This document shows, in pieces, positions 15,840 to 22,039 of a stretch of 22,039 nt of DNA (positions are counted from its first letter, which is position 1; each line of letters opens with the position of its first letter). The DNA lies in NCBI RefSeq assembly GCF_000720255.1, contig NZ_JOJE01000066.1, positions 1 to 22,039 of the forward strand, in the 5' to 3' direction. The notes under the pieces are model-generated. The model searched no databases, was not told the DNA's origin, and saw only the letters and a list, made by a program, of their open reading frames with translations. The stretch comes from Streptomyces griseus subsp. griseus. Its GTDB lineage: Bacteria; Actinomycetota; Actinomycetes; Streptomycetales; Streptomycetaceae. The position numbers and the translations under genes are program-made.

Positions 15840-16318
15840 CCGTCGTGAAGAGCCCGCTTCCCGAAGACGCCCGCAAGGTCACCGGGGACGCCCTGCAGAG
15901 CACTCTCGTGGACCTCCTCGGGCTCTCCTTGATCGGCAAGCAGGCGCACTGGAACATCGTGGGTCCGCGGTTCCGTTCGATCCACCTCCAACTCGACGAA
16001 GTGGTGTCGACGGCCCGTACGTACGCCGACACGGTCGCCGAACGGTCCTCGGCGCTCGGCCTGCCGCCGGACGGCCGCCCCGAGACGATCGCCTCGGCGT
16101 TCACCCTGCCGAGCCCGAAGGACGGCTGGCTGCGCGACTCGGACGTCGTCCAGCTGATCTCGGAGACGCTGGGCGACGCGATCGGCCGGCTGCGCGAGCG
16201 GATCGAGGCGACCGAGAAGGCCGATCCGGTCACCCAGGACCTGCTCATCGGCATCACGGCCGATCTGGAGAAGCAGCGGTGGATGTTCGAGGCCGAGAAC
16301 GCCTCGCCCGACAGCTGA
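15836..16318 (+). CDS. Dps-family DNA starvation/ferritin-like protein
   Basis: The 160-residue protein should form a 12-mer shell that oxidises and stores iron, consuming peroxide, and may shield DNA. All five inter-subunit ferroxidase ligands of the family are in place with exact spacing: His38 (KQAHWN), His50 (SIHLQLDE), Asp54, Asp65 and Glu69 (ADTVAER). Length is usual. AAGGAGG precedes ATG 15836 by 8 bases, within the end of whiB, with a 4-base overlap. N- and C-terminal tails are short, so a DNA-binding tail is not obvious. The DUF3140 gene 43 bp downstream probably belongs to the same stress operon. Confidence 0.92.
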   Translation: MTVVKSPLPEDARKVTGDALQSTLVDLLGLSLIGKQAHWNIVGPRFRSIHLQLDEVVSTARTYADTVAERSSALGLPPDGRPETIASAFTLPSPKDGWLRDSDVVQLISETLGDAIGRLRERIEATEKADPVTQDLLIGITADLEKQRWMFEAENASPDS

Positions 16319-16361
16319 CCGCCCCGGGCCGGCCGAAGATCCACGCACAGGAAGGGCACCC

Positions 16362-16703
16362 ATGACCGACGCCCTCGAACTCGACGCGCTGTGGGAGGAC
16401 TTCCACCGCGCGGTGAACATGACCTCCCAGGAGCTGGCCGCCTGGCTGCGGGTCCGCGACGCCGACGAGAACGCGGAGCCGCTGCCGGAGGAGGCGGGCT
16501 CGCCGACCGGACAGCACGTCCTGGCGATCCTGCAGAAGCGGCGCACTGATCTCACCGACGACGACATCCGGGTGATGTACCGGGTCGTCGACACCGTCAC
16601 CGCGCAGACGGACGTCGAGAACGAGCCCGCGCCCGAGGATCCGGAGGAGACCCGGCGTCGGCACCGGCTGATGACCATCGGGCACGATCCGCTCAGGCCG
16701 TGA
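16362..16703 (+). CDS. DUF3140 domain-containing protein
   Basis: The 113-residue acidic protein reads LWEDFHRAVNMTSQELAAWL at the N-terminus and KRRTDLTDDDIRVMYRVVDT in the middle, the pattern of DUF3140. These are small actinobacterial and proteobacterial proteins of unknown function, often called DNA-binding in databases without direct proof. GGAAGGG lies 5 bases before ATG 16362. It is third in the whiB-dps operon and is followed by a strong hairpin, so the operon most likely ends here. Confidence 0.8.
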   Translation: MTDALELDALWEDFHRAVNMTSQELAAWLRVRDADENAEPLPEEAGSPTGQHVLAILQKRRTDLTDDDIRVMYRVVDTVTAQTDVENEPAPEDPEETRRRHRLMTIGHDPLRP

Positions 16704-16733
16704 GCGACCGGGAGCACGGGATACGAGAACTCA

Positions 16734-16765
16734 CCGGAGTCCCGGGCGGACGCCCGGGACTCCGG
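16734..16765 (+). terminator. terminator of the whiB-dps-DUF3140 operon
   Basis: A perfect 15-bp GC-rich inverted repeat (16734-16748 with 16751-16765, arm CCGGAGTCCCGGGCG) lies 30 bp after the DUF3140 stop. The centre is only 2 bp, so the loop would open to about 4 bases. There is no T-run, as is usual in streptomycetes. Confidence 0.8.
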
Positions 16766-16904
16766 CGATGCCCGGTGTAGCCCAGGGGTGATCCCGAACT
16801 CGCCGCGCTCAAGGCCGCGTCGGTGTGTTCTGCCGGACCGGGAGGTGGCCGAAGACAGCCTCCGCCGGGCCGCATGATCGTGACAGACTGCTCGGACGCA
16901 TCGC

Positions 16905-16930
16905 ACGCCCGTACGATCTCGTACGGGCGT
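16905..16930. promoter_or_regulatory. 26-bp perfect palindrome upstream of the DUF574 methyltransferase
   Basis: The arms ACGCCCGTACGA and TCGTACGGGCGT are perfectly complementary around a TC centre. It ends 27 bp before the GTG start and 12 bp before the ribosome site. It may be an operator or, if transcribed, a 5'-leader hairpin close to the ribosome site. Confidence 0.65.
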
Positions 16931-16957
16931 GTCCGCCACCGAGCAGAGGAGCAGCGC

Positions 16958-17761
16958 GTGACCGGGACCGAGTCGGCCGGGCGACGGATCGACACGAGTC
17001 GGCCGCATCCGGCCCGGGTGTACGACTGGTTCCTCGGTGGCAAGGACAACTACCCGGTCGACGAGCGACTCGGGCGGCAGATGGAGGCGGGAGCACCCCG
17101 GGCCGCCCGCGCCAACCGCTGGTTCATGCACCGCACCACGCGCCTGCTCGCCCGGGAGACCGGAATCCGCCAGTTCCTGGACATCGGCTCGGGCATCCCG
17201 ACCGAGCCCAATCTCCACCAGCTCGCCCAGTCCGTGGCGCCGGACTCCCGTGTCGTCTACGTCGACAACGACCCGATCGTCCTGGCCCACGCGGCAGCGC
17301 TGCTGCACGGTACGCCGGAGGGCGCCACCGAGTACGTCCAGGCCGACGCCCGCGATCCCCGCGAGATCCTCCGACAGGCGGCCCACGTCCTCGACTTCGA
17401 CCGCCCGGTCGCGCTGTCGCTCATCGCCCTGCTGCACTTCATCGCCGACGACGACGGCGCCCACGACATGGTGGGGACACTGGTCGACGCGCTGGCGCCG
17501 GGCAGCTGTCTGGTGCTGTCCGCGATGACCGCCGACTTCGAGCCGGAGAACGTACGACGGGGCATCGCCGCGTACGCCGCCTCCGGCGTGACCCTCGTGG
17601 CCCGCTCGCACGCCGAGATAAGCCGCTTCTTCGAGGGACTCGACCTCCTCGAACCCGGGATCGTCCCGGTGGCGGACTGGCGCCCCGAGCTCGCGGAGGG
17701 CGAGTCGGACCTCGGGCCGGGGCCCGTGTCGCTGTACGGGGCGGTCGGCATCAAGGCCTGA
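16958..17761 (+). CDS. SAM-dependent methyltransferase, DUF574 (S-adenosyl methyltransferase) family
   Basis: The 267-residue protein matches the actinobacterial DUF574 family. Its N-terminus carries the hallmark RPHPARVYDWFLGGKDNYPVD, then WFMHRTTRLL. The SAM site is FLDIGSGIPTEPNLHQLAQ (about 86-104), with the acidic strand end VVYVDNDPIVL and VQADARDPREIL. ALLHFIAD marks the following strand. The family is strongly expanded in Streptomyces and its substrates are mostly unknown. GTG 16958 is supported by GAGGAG 6 bases upstream and starts just before the conserved region. A 26-bp palindrome precedes it. It converges on the amidohydrolase gene with a shared hairpin over both stop codons. Confidence 0.9.
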   Translation: MTGTESAGRRIDTSRPHPARVYDWFLGGKDNYPVDERLGRQMEAGAPRAARANRWFMHRTTRLLARETGIRQFLDIGSGIPTEPNLHQLAQSVAPDSRVVYVDNDPIVLAHAAALLHGTPEGATEYVQADARDPREILRQAAHVLDFDRPVALSLIALLHFIADDDGAHDMVGTLVDALAPGSCLVLSAMTADFEPENVRRGIAAYAASGVTLVARSHAEISRFFEGLDLLEPGIVPVADWRPELAEGESDLGPGPVSLYGAVGIKA

Positions 17762-17772
17762 GCGTGCTCAGG
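17757..17772. terminator. bidirectional hairpin spanning two convergent stop codons
   Basis: CCTGAGC (17757-17763) and GCTCAGG (17766-17772) are perfect complements around GT. The left arm contains the methyltransferase TGA and the right arm the amidohydrolase TGA on the other strand. The stem is short, so it is at best a modest bidirectional terminator. Confidence 0.45.
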
Positions 17773-19009
17773 TGAGCTGGCTCAGCGCCGCCGACACCAG
17801 CGTCCGTACGCCCGGGACGAGCACCGACAGGTCGGGGGCGAACAGTGGGCTGTGGTTGGCGGGCACGTGGTCGAGCTTCTCGGCCAGGTCCTCGCCCGGT
17901 GCCGCCTCCCACACGTCAGCCGGTGTCGCCGTCACGAACCAGTAGTCGTACGGCACTCCTGGCGGCGCGAGCCGGGAGAAGTCCTCGCTGCCCATCACGG
18001 GTCCGAAGTCGGGCACCGCGTGCGCGCCGAGGAGTTCGCGGTGCACCGCGGCGATCTCCTGGTCGAGGGCGGTGTCGTTGACGGTGCTCGGACAGCCCGG
18101 CATGACCGTGACCTCGGGCGGCACCGGGCAGCCCGCGGCCCCGCACTCCGCCTCGACGACGCGTCGGACCGCGGCGAGCAGGCGTTCGCGCACCTGGGGC
18201 GACTGGGTGCGCAGGTTCAGCGCGAGGCGGGCCTCGGCGGGGATGATGTTGTGCCGCGTCCCGGAGTGGAACTGTCCGACGGTCAGCACCGCCGACTCCT
18301 TGGCCGCGACCTCGCGGGCGATCACGGACTGCAGCCGGGTGACGACGTAGGCGGCCGTCACGACAGGGTCCACCGTCGCCTCCGGGCGTGAGCCGTGGCC
18401 GCCCACGCCGTGCACGACGACGTCGATGTCGTCGGACGCGGACATCATCAGGCCGGGGGTGTGCGGGCAGAAACCGGCGAGTCCTGGGGTGACGTGCTGC
18501 CCGAACAGCACATCGGGGCGGGGGAAGCGCTCATGGATCCCGTCGGCGACCATCGTCCCCGCTCCCCCGCCGTCCTCCTCCGCCGGCTGCCCCACCACGA
18601 CCAGGGTGCCCGACCAGGTCTCCCGGGCGGCGGCGAGCGTCTCGGCGGCGCCCACCAGCCAGGTGACGTGCAGGTCATGGCCGCAGGCGTGCATGACCCC
18701 GTCGACGGTGGAGGCGTGGTCGAGTCCGGTGGCCTCCCGCACCGGCAGCGCGTCCATGTCCCCGCGCAGCCACACCACCGGCCCGTCCCCGTTCGCGAGC
18801 ACCCCGACGACCCCGGTACGGCCGACACCCTCCGTCACCTCGAACCCCGCCCCGCGCAGCCGTCCGGCCAGCCGGGCCGAAGTGCGGTGCTCCCGGAAGG
18901 CGAGCTCGGGGTGGCGGTGCAGGTCCCTGTAGAAGTCCTCCAGGTCACCGGCCTTCAGTCCGGCGGTCAGTTCCCGGGCGAGACGTGCGACAACGGCCGG
19001 TTCGCTCAT
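17768..19009 (-). CDS. M20 family amidohydrolase/metallopeptidase
   Basis: The 413-residue enzyme belongs to the M20D-type amidohydrolases that cleave N-acyl or N-carbamoyl amino acids and similar amides with a two-metal site. Motifs are LHRHPELAFREHRTS near residue 30, VMHACGHDLHVTWLVGA (metal ligands, about 105-121), GQPAEEDGGGAGTMV (about 139-153), the dimerisation-domain HGVGGHGSRPEATVDPV (about 200-216) and the late histidine/glutamate region FGPVMGSEDFSRLAPPG. The substrate cannot be predicted. ATG 19009 follows GGGAG by 6 bases. It lies 40 bp after the sensor kinase gene on the same strand and may be co-transcribed with it. Confidence 0.9.
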   Translation of the reverse strand: MSEPAVVARLARELTAGLKAGDLEDFYRDLHRHPELAFREHRTSARLAGRLRGAGFEVTEGVGRTGVVGVLANGDGPVVWLRGDMDALPVREATGLDHASTVDGVMHACGHDLHVTWLVGAAETLAAARETWSGTLVVVGQPAEEDGGGAGTMVADGIHERFPRPDVLFGQHVTPGLAGFCPHTPGLMMSASDDIDVVVHGVGGHGSRPEATVDPVVTAAYVVTRLQSVIAREVAAKESAVLTVGQFHSGTRHNIIPAEARLALNLRTQSPQVRERLLAAVRRVVEAECGAAGCPVPPEVTVMPGCPSTVNDTALDQEIAAVHRELLGAHAVPDFGPVMGSEDFSRLAPPGVPYDYWFVTATPADVWEAAPGEDLAEKLDHVPANHSPLFAPDLSVLVPGVRTLVSAALSQLT

Positions 19010-19049
19010 GCTGCGCTCCCTTTCGTCACCATGCCGGGTTCCGCTTTCC

Positions 19050-20213
19050 TCAGTTCTTCCCCGTGGGGAACGCCGCCCGCACCTCCCAGCCGTGTCCGCC
19101 CCGCGGCCCCGCGTGCAGTTCGCCGCCGAGCGCGGTGACGCGTTCCTTCAGGCCGACGAGGCCGAAGCCGCCGCCATGGGCGGCGTCGGGGAGCTGGGTG
19201 CCGCCGCGGCCGTCGTCCATGACCGCCACCTCGAGCCGGTCCCCGTCGCGGCGGAGCCCGACGGCGACCTCGGCGGCGTCGGCCGCGTGCCGGCGTACGT
19301 TGGTCAACGCCTCCTGGACGACCCGGAAGGCCGCCGCCTGCACCTCGTGGGGGAGGTCGTCGCGGACGTCGGGGGCGCGGCGCAGCACGACGCGCTGGCC
19401 GGGGGTCGCGAAACACTCGGTCAAGTCGGCGATGCCCGCCAGGTCACCGACCGGACGACGCTCGGCCGCCTCCGACCCGGTGTCCCGCAGCACACCGACC
19501 GTGCGGCGCATCGAGGCCAGGGCCTCCGTGGCGGCCCGTTCGATGCCGGCCAGGACCGGATCCAGCTCCTGCGGCTGCGAGGTCGCCATCATCCGTGCCA
19601 CCTGGGTCTGCACGAGGATGCCGGTGACATGGTGCGCGACGAAGTCGTGCAGGTCGGCCGCGATGGCGAGTCGTTCCGCCCGGCGCGTCTCACCGACCGC
19701 GACCTCACGGCGGTAGTCCATGGAGCGCAGATAGCCGGCGAGCCCGGCGACGAGGACGATCAGGGCGAGGCCCAGGAACATCGCGGACTGCGCTTCGCTG
19801 TCCGTGACCGAGTGGAAGTAGCGCACCGGGGTGGCGAGGAAGGCCACGCCGTCCAGCACGGCGCACACCGCGGACCACGGCGGCGGGCAGTGCCGCACCG
19901 CGATGAACAGCAGGCACAGCAGGATCAGGACCTCGCCCGGGCCGAACAGCGCCTGCCGGCCGGAGACGAGCGCCGCCACCGTGATCGCCACGGAGAGGAG
20001 GGCGGGCACGGCCGTACGCACCTGCGGGATCAGCCACCGCGGCCGTCGGGCGGGCGGCCACAGCACGGCGGCGAGGCCGACCAGCATGAGTAGGACCGAC
20101 GGCCACAGGGCCCGCGTCTCGGCCCCCGCGATGACCACGTCGTACAGCGAGGCGCCGACGAGGGCGCCCACGGCGAGTCCGCGGGCGCAGCCCCGGCCGG
20201 ATACGGATTTCAT
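19050..20213 (-). CDS. sensor histidine kinase, DesK/NarL-type (HisKA_3 + HATPase_c), orphan
   Basis: The 387-residue kinase begins with several membrane helices (about 10-160, including LWPSVLLMLVGLAAVLW and MFLGLALIVLVAGLAGYL). A HisKA_3 dimerisation box follows with phospho-acceptor histidine in IAADLHDFVAHHVTG (about 190-205). The HATPase domain shows the N box VQEALTNVRRHA, the G1 box VMDDGRGG and the G2 box GFGLVGLKERVTALGG. Such kinases normally sit beside a LuxR-type response regulator, but none lies on either side here. ATG 20213 is preferred over GTG 20222 because TACGGT lies 7 bases upstream, suggesting a leaderless message. The sensed signal is unknown; cell-envelope stress is common in the family. 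Confidence 0.9.
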   Translation of the reverse strand: MKSVSGRGCARGLAVGALVGASLYDVVIAGAETRALWPSVLLMLVGLAAVLWPPARRPRWLIPQVRTAVPALLSVAITVAALVSGRQALFGPGEVLILLCLLFIAVRHCPPPWSAVCAVLDGVAFLATPVRYFHSVTDSEAQSAMFLGLALIVLVAGLAGYLRSMDYRREVAVGETRRAERLAIAADLHDFVAHHVTGILVQTQVARMMATSQPQELDPVLAGIERAATEALASMRRTVGVLRDTGSEAAERRPVGDLAGIADLTECFATPGQRVVLRRAPDVRDDLPHEVQAAAFRVVQEALTNVRRHAADAAEVAVGLRRDGDRLEVAVMDDGRGGTQLPDAAHGGGFGLVGLKERVTALGGELHAGPRGGHGWEVRAAFPTGKN

Positions 20214-20220
20214 GCCGGTC

Positions 20221-20226
20221 ACCGTA
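20221..20226 (-). promoter_or_regulatory. putative -10 box of the leaderless sensor kinase gene
   Basis: On the minus strand TACGGT is followed after 7 bases by the ATG at 20213, with no Shine-Dalgarno sequence between. If it is the -10, transcription would start at or beside the start codon and the GTG at 20222 would not be used. Confidence 0.4.
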
Positions 20227-20373
20227 TGCGAGGCCGCGCCCGGCGAGATCGGCCGAACGATCGAGGGCGCCGGGTCGTCGGGCTGCGGACCCTGGCCGTA
20301 TGGCCGAGGCGCGCGCGGGCCCGCGCAGCGGAGAGTGGAGCCGCTTCCTCCCTTCGGACCTCAGGAGTACGTG

Positions 20374-20745
20374 ATGCAGCCCAGCAGATTCGTCGTGGGA
20401 GCGGTCGGGGGCGCCACCGCGATGGTCGCTCTCGGCGCGCTGGCCACCCATCTGATCGCCGGCACCGAATCGACCACCGAGCTGAACAAGCTCAGCACGG
20501 TGAGCGTCGGCGGCCACCGGGCGCTGGCCCCCAACATCGTCGCGGGCCGCACCGAGAGCAAGTACCACCCGCTGCCGTGGGTGGGCCCGAAGGTCCACGA
20601 CGTGACGTGCCCGACCGGGCTGAAGGCGGTGGCCGGGGCAACCATCACCTGCACCGGCCAGAAGAGCGACGGCACGGCCATCCGCATCGGCGTGACCACG
20701 GTGAAGGCGACGGCCTCGTCCATCACCTGGAAATTCGACCGCTGA
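20374..20745 (+). CDS. small exported or membrane-anchored protein, DUF4333-like
   Basis: The 123-residue protein begins with a short basic start (MQPSR) and a hydrophobic segment (FVVGAVGGATAMVALGALAT), a signal peptide or membrane anchor. The rest is predicted to lie outside the cell. The C-terminal part reads CPTGLKAVAGATITCTGQKS with two cysteines that could form a disulfide, and ends SSITWKFDR. The C-P-x-x-L-x-x-x-x-G-x-x-x-x-C pattern is characteristic of DUF4333, a small domain of actinobacterial secreted proteins. AGGAG lies 6 bases before ATG 20374. It precedes the ABC ATPase by 45 bp and probably shares its transcript. Confidence 0.8.
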   Translation: MQPSRFVVGAVGGATAMVALGALATHLIAGTESTTELNKLSTVSVGGHRALAPNIVAGRTESKYHPLPWVGPKVHDVTCPTGLKAVAGATITCTGQKSDGTAIRIGVTTVKATASSITWKFDR

Positions 20746-20790
20746 CACAGCGCGCTGAACGACAGCGCCGAGTAGGAGTCACCGCAGACC

Positions 20791-21513
20791 ATGAGCACCG
20801 TTCTGGCCGGTCACGGCCTCGTGAAGAAGTACGGCTCCACCACCGCGCTGGCCGGGGTGGACGTCGAGGTCGGCGAGCGCGACTCGCTGGCGATCATGGG
20901 CCCGTCCGGGTCCGGCAAGTCCACCCTGCTGCACACCCTCGCCGGGATCGTCCGACCCGACGGCGGGCGGGTGCTGTTGCGCGGCGAGCGGAGCGAGAGG
21001 GGGGGCGCCCCGGCCGAAGGCTGGGGGCGTATCGACGACCTGGGCGAGAACCGGCTCAGCGCGTTGCGCCGGGCGCGGTTCGGGTTCGTGTTCCAGTTCG
21101 GTCAGCTGCTGCCGGAGTTGCCCGCCGAGGAGAACGTCGCCCTGCCGTTGATGCTGGAGGGCACCCCGCGGCGGAAGGCCGTCGAGCGGGCCCGCCGCTG
21201 GTTCGCGCCGCTGGGTCTGGACGGTCTGGAGTCACGCCGCCCCGGTCAGCTCTCCGGCGGTCAGGCGCAGCGGGTGGCGATCGCGCGGGCCCTGGCCGTG
21301 GAGCCGGACGTGGTCTTCGCCGACGAACCCACCGGCGCGTTGGACCAGGCCACCAGCGAGGAGGTCGTCCGCCTGTTGACCTCCGTCACCCGTGAACAGG
21401 GCGCCGCCCTGGTCATGGTCACCCACGATCCCGACGTGGCCGCCCACTGCGACCGCGTCCTCCAGGTCCGCGACGGCCGCATCAACGGCCACACGCCATA
21501 CACGGTCGCCTGA
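20791..21513 (+). CDS. ABC transporter ATP-binding protein (MacB/LolD-type)
   Basis: The 240-residue ATPase has a Walker A IMGPSGSGKSTLL (about 36-48), a Q-loop in FGFVFQFGQLLPELPAEENV (about 99-118), signature LSGGQAQRVAIARAL (about 153-167), Walker B VVFADEPTGALD (about 173-184) and the H-loop VMVTHDPDVAAHCDR. The LPELPAEENVALPLM segment marks the MacB/LolD/FtsE class, which pairs with an FtsX-like permease to drive export or extracellular mechanical work. An acidic, glycine-rich insertion near residues 68-85 is unusual. No permease follows within the 526 bp left in the window. The ribosome site AGGAG is 12 bases from ATG 20791, rather far. Confidence 0.9.
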   Translation: MSTVLAGHGLVKKYGSTTALAGVDVEVGERDSLAIMGPSGSGKSTLLHTLAGIVRPDGGRVLLRGERSERGGAPAEGWGRIDDLGENRLSALRRARFGFVFQFGQLLPELPAEENVALPLMLEGTPRRKAVERARRWFAPLGLDGLESRRPGQLSGGQAQRVAIARALAVEPDVVFADEPTGALDQATSEEVVRLLTSVTREQGAALVMVTHDPDVAAHCDRVLQVRDGRINGHTPYTVA

Positions 21514-22039
21514 CCGACACGCGCCCACCGGCACGCGGCCTCGTCCGCCGGGCACGCGGCCTGTTCGGCCGCCGCCCGCCGCCCGGGCCCGGCACACGGC
21601 CGCGGACCACCCGGCCCCGGGCTGCGATCACCCGGCACACGGCCCGTTCGCCGGGCCGCCCGCCGCCCGGCACACGGCCGCGGTCCACCCGGCATCCGGC
21701 CGCGATCCCCCGGCCCCCGCCCGCCGCGTCCGCCCGGCAACCCGGCAACCCGGCAACCCGGCAACCCGGCAACCCGGCAACCCGGCAACCCGGCAACCCG
21801 GCAACCCGGCCATGATCACCCGGCCCCCGCCGCGTCAACCCGGCCGCGATCACCCGGCCCCCGCCGCGTCCGTCCGGCAACCCGGCCGTGATCACCCGGC
21901 CTCCGCCGCCTTCGCCCCCCACACGGCCTCCCGCACTCGGCACGCACGTCACGGCCGCCCGCCCTCACGGGACCCGCCGACGCCCACCCCCTCCACGCCC
22001 ACTGGGCAACCCCGTCCCACCCGCCCTGCCCTCCCTCAC
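21514..22039. other. GC-rich, repeat-laden stretch without a convincing gene
   Basis: The region is dominated by CCGGC-containing words: CCCGGCAA arrays, GATCACCCGGCC repeats (21806, 21848 and 21891) and CGGCACACGGCC repeats near 21592-21680. Open frames on both strands are compositional, with repeating GLPGCRVA on the minus strand. I see no ribosome site or protein family. It may separate the ATPase from a permease beyond the window. Confidence 0.6.
21733..21802 (+). repeat. eight perfect tandem copies of CCCGGCAA
   Basis: The 8-bp unit CCCGGCAA occurs eight times without error (21733-21796), with a ninth partial copy to 21802. Because 8 is not a multiple of 3, every frame is open through the array and cycles through an 8-residue peptide. 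Confidence 0.95.

Noticed and set aside
21733..21802. Possible CRISPR-like array
   Set aside because: The units are contiguous 8-mers with no spacers, and no cas gene is present in the window.
21482..21952. 156- and 175-codon minus-strand frames with collagen-like GLPGCRVA repeats
   Set aside because: An 8-bp tandem repeat opens every frame. No ribosome site, no domain, and composition follows the repeat.

Overview
The window reads as chromosomal DNA of a high-GC actinobacterium, almost certainly Streptomyces or a close relative. The evidence is very high third-position GC, frequent GTG starts, AGGAG-type ribosome sites alternating with apparently leaderless starts, and families typical of the genus: WhiB, DUF574 methyltransferase, a DUF4333-like small exported protein, a sigma-54-independent GAF/Fis regulator, and IS30 and IS701 transposase remnants. 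No species is assigned.

Left edge (1-820): an insertion-sequence graveyard. It starts with the last 20 codons of an IS30-family transposase and its probable right end, followed by degenerate fragments of unknown accessory genes. An IS701-family transposase fragment follows, whose reading frame was broken by expansion of a 7-bp repeat.

829-7420: an aromatic-catabolism locus for the hydroxyquinol branch. A minus-strand operon encodes an FAD-dependent phenol/resorcinol-type hydroxylase, hydroxyquinol 1,2-dioxygenase, maleylacetate reductase and a YceI-domain protein. A divergent GAF/AAA/Fis activator faces it across a 145-bp gap that holds a perfect TGTCTC-N5-GAGACA palindrome. The expected flow is phenol or resorcinol to hydroxyquinol to maleylacetate to 3-oxoadipate. 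A 3-oxoadipyl-CoA-type thiolase about 9 kb away (14167-15354) could finish the route, but no CoA-transferase lies in the window.

7525-10092: a multi-spanning membrane protein, then a broken Rhs/YD-repeat remnant fused in frame to the C-terminal part of a SUKH (SMI1/KNR4) immunity-like protein, strong hairpins, and a tRNA-Pro(GGG) gene. This looks like an eroded accessory segment beside a tRNA.

10195-14041: DUF309 protein, CobF and CobK (convergent cobalamin enzymes), a HAD-IIA phosphatase and a TauE/SafE exporter. Several starts here look leaderless.

14167-17761: thiolase with its own promoter and an operator-like palindrome, then a whiB-dps-DUF3140 stress operon with ATGA coupling, then a DUF574 methyltransferase preceded by a 26-bp palindrome.

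17768-22039: M20 amidohydrolase and an orphan DesK-type sensor kinase on the minus strand. Divergent from these are a small exported protein and a MacB-type ABC ATPase. Where a permease would be expected, the last 0.5 kb is a GC-rich repeat tract with eight perfect copies of an 8-bp unit.

No CRISPR array, rRNA, intact prophage or clearly new multi-gene defence system was seen. The most unusual items are the Rhs-SUKH fusion, the repeat-driven transposase frameshift, the operator candidates and the permease-less ATPase with its repeat tract.
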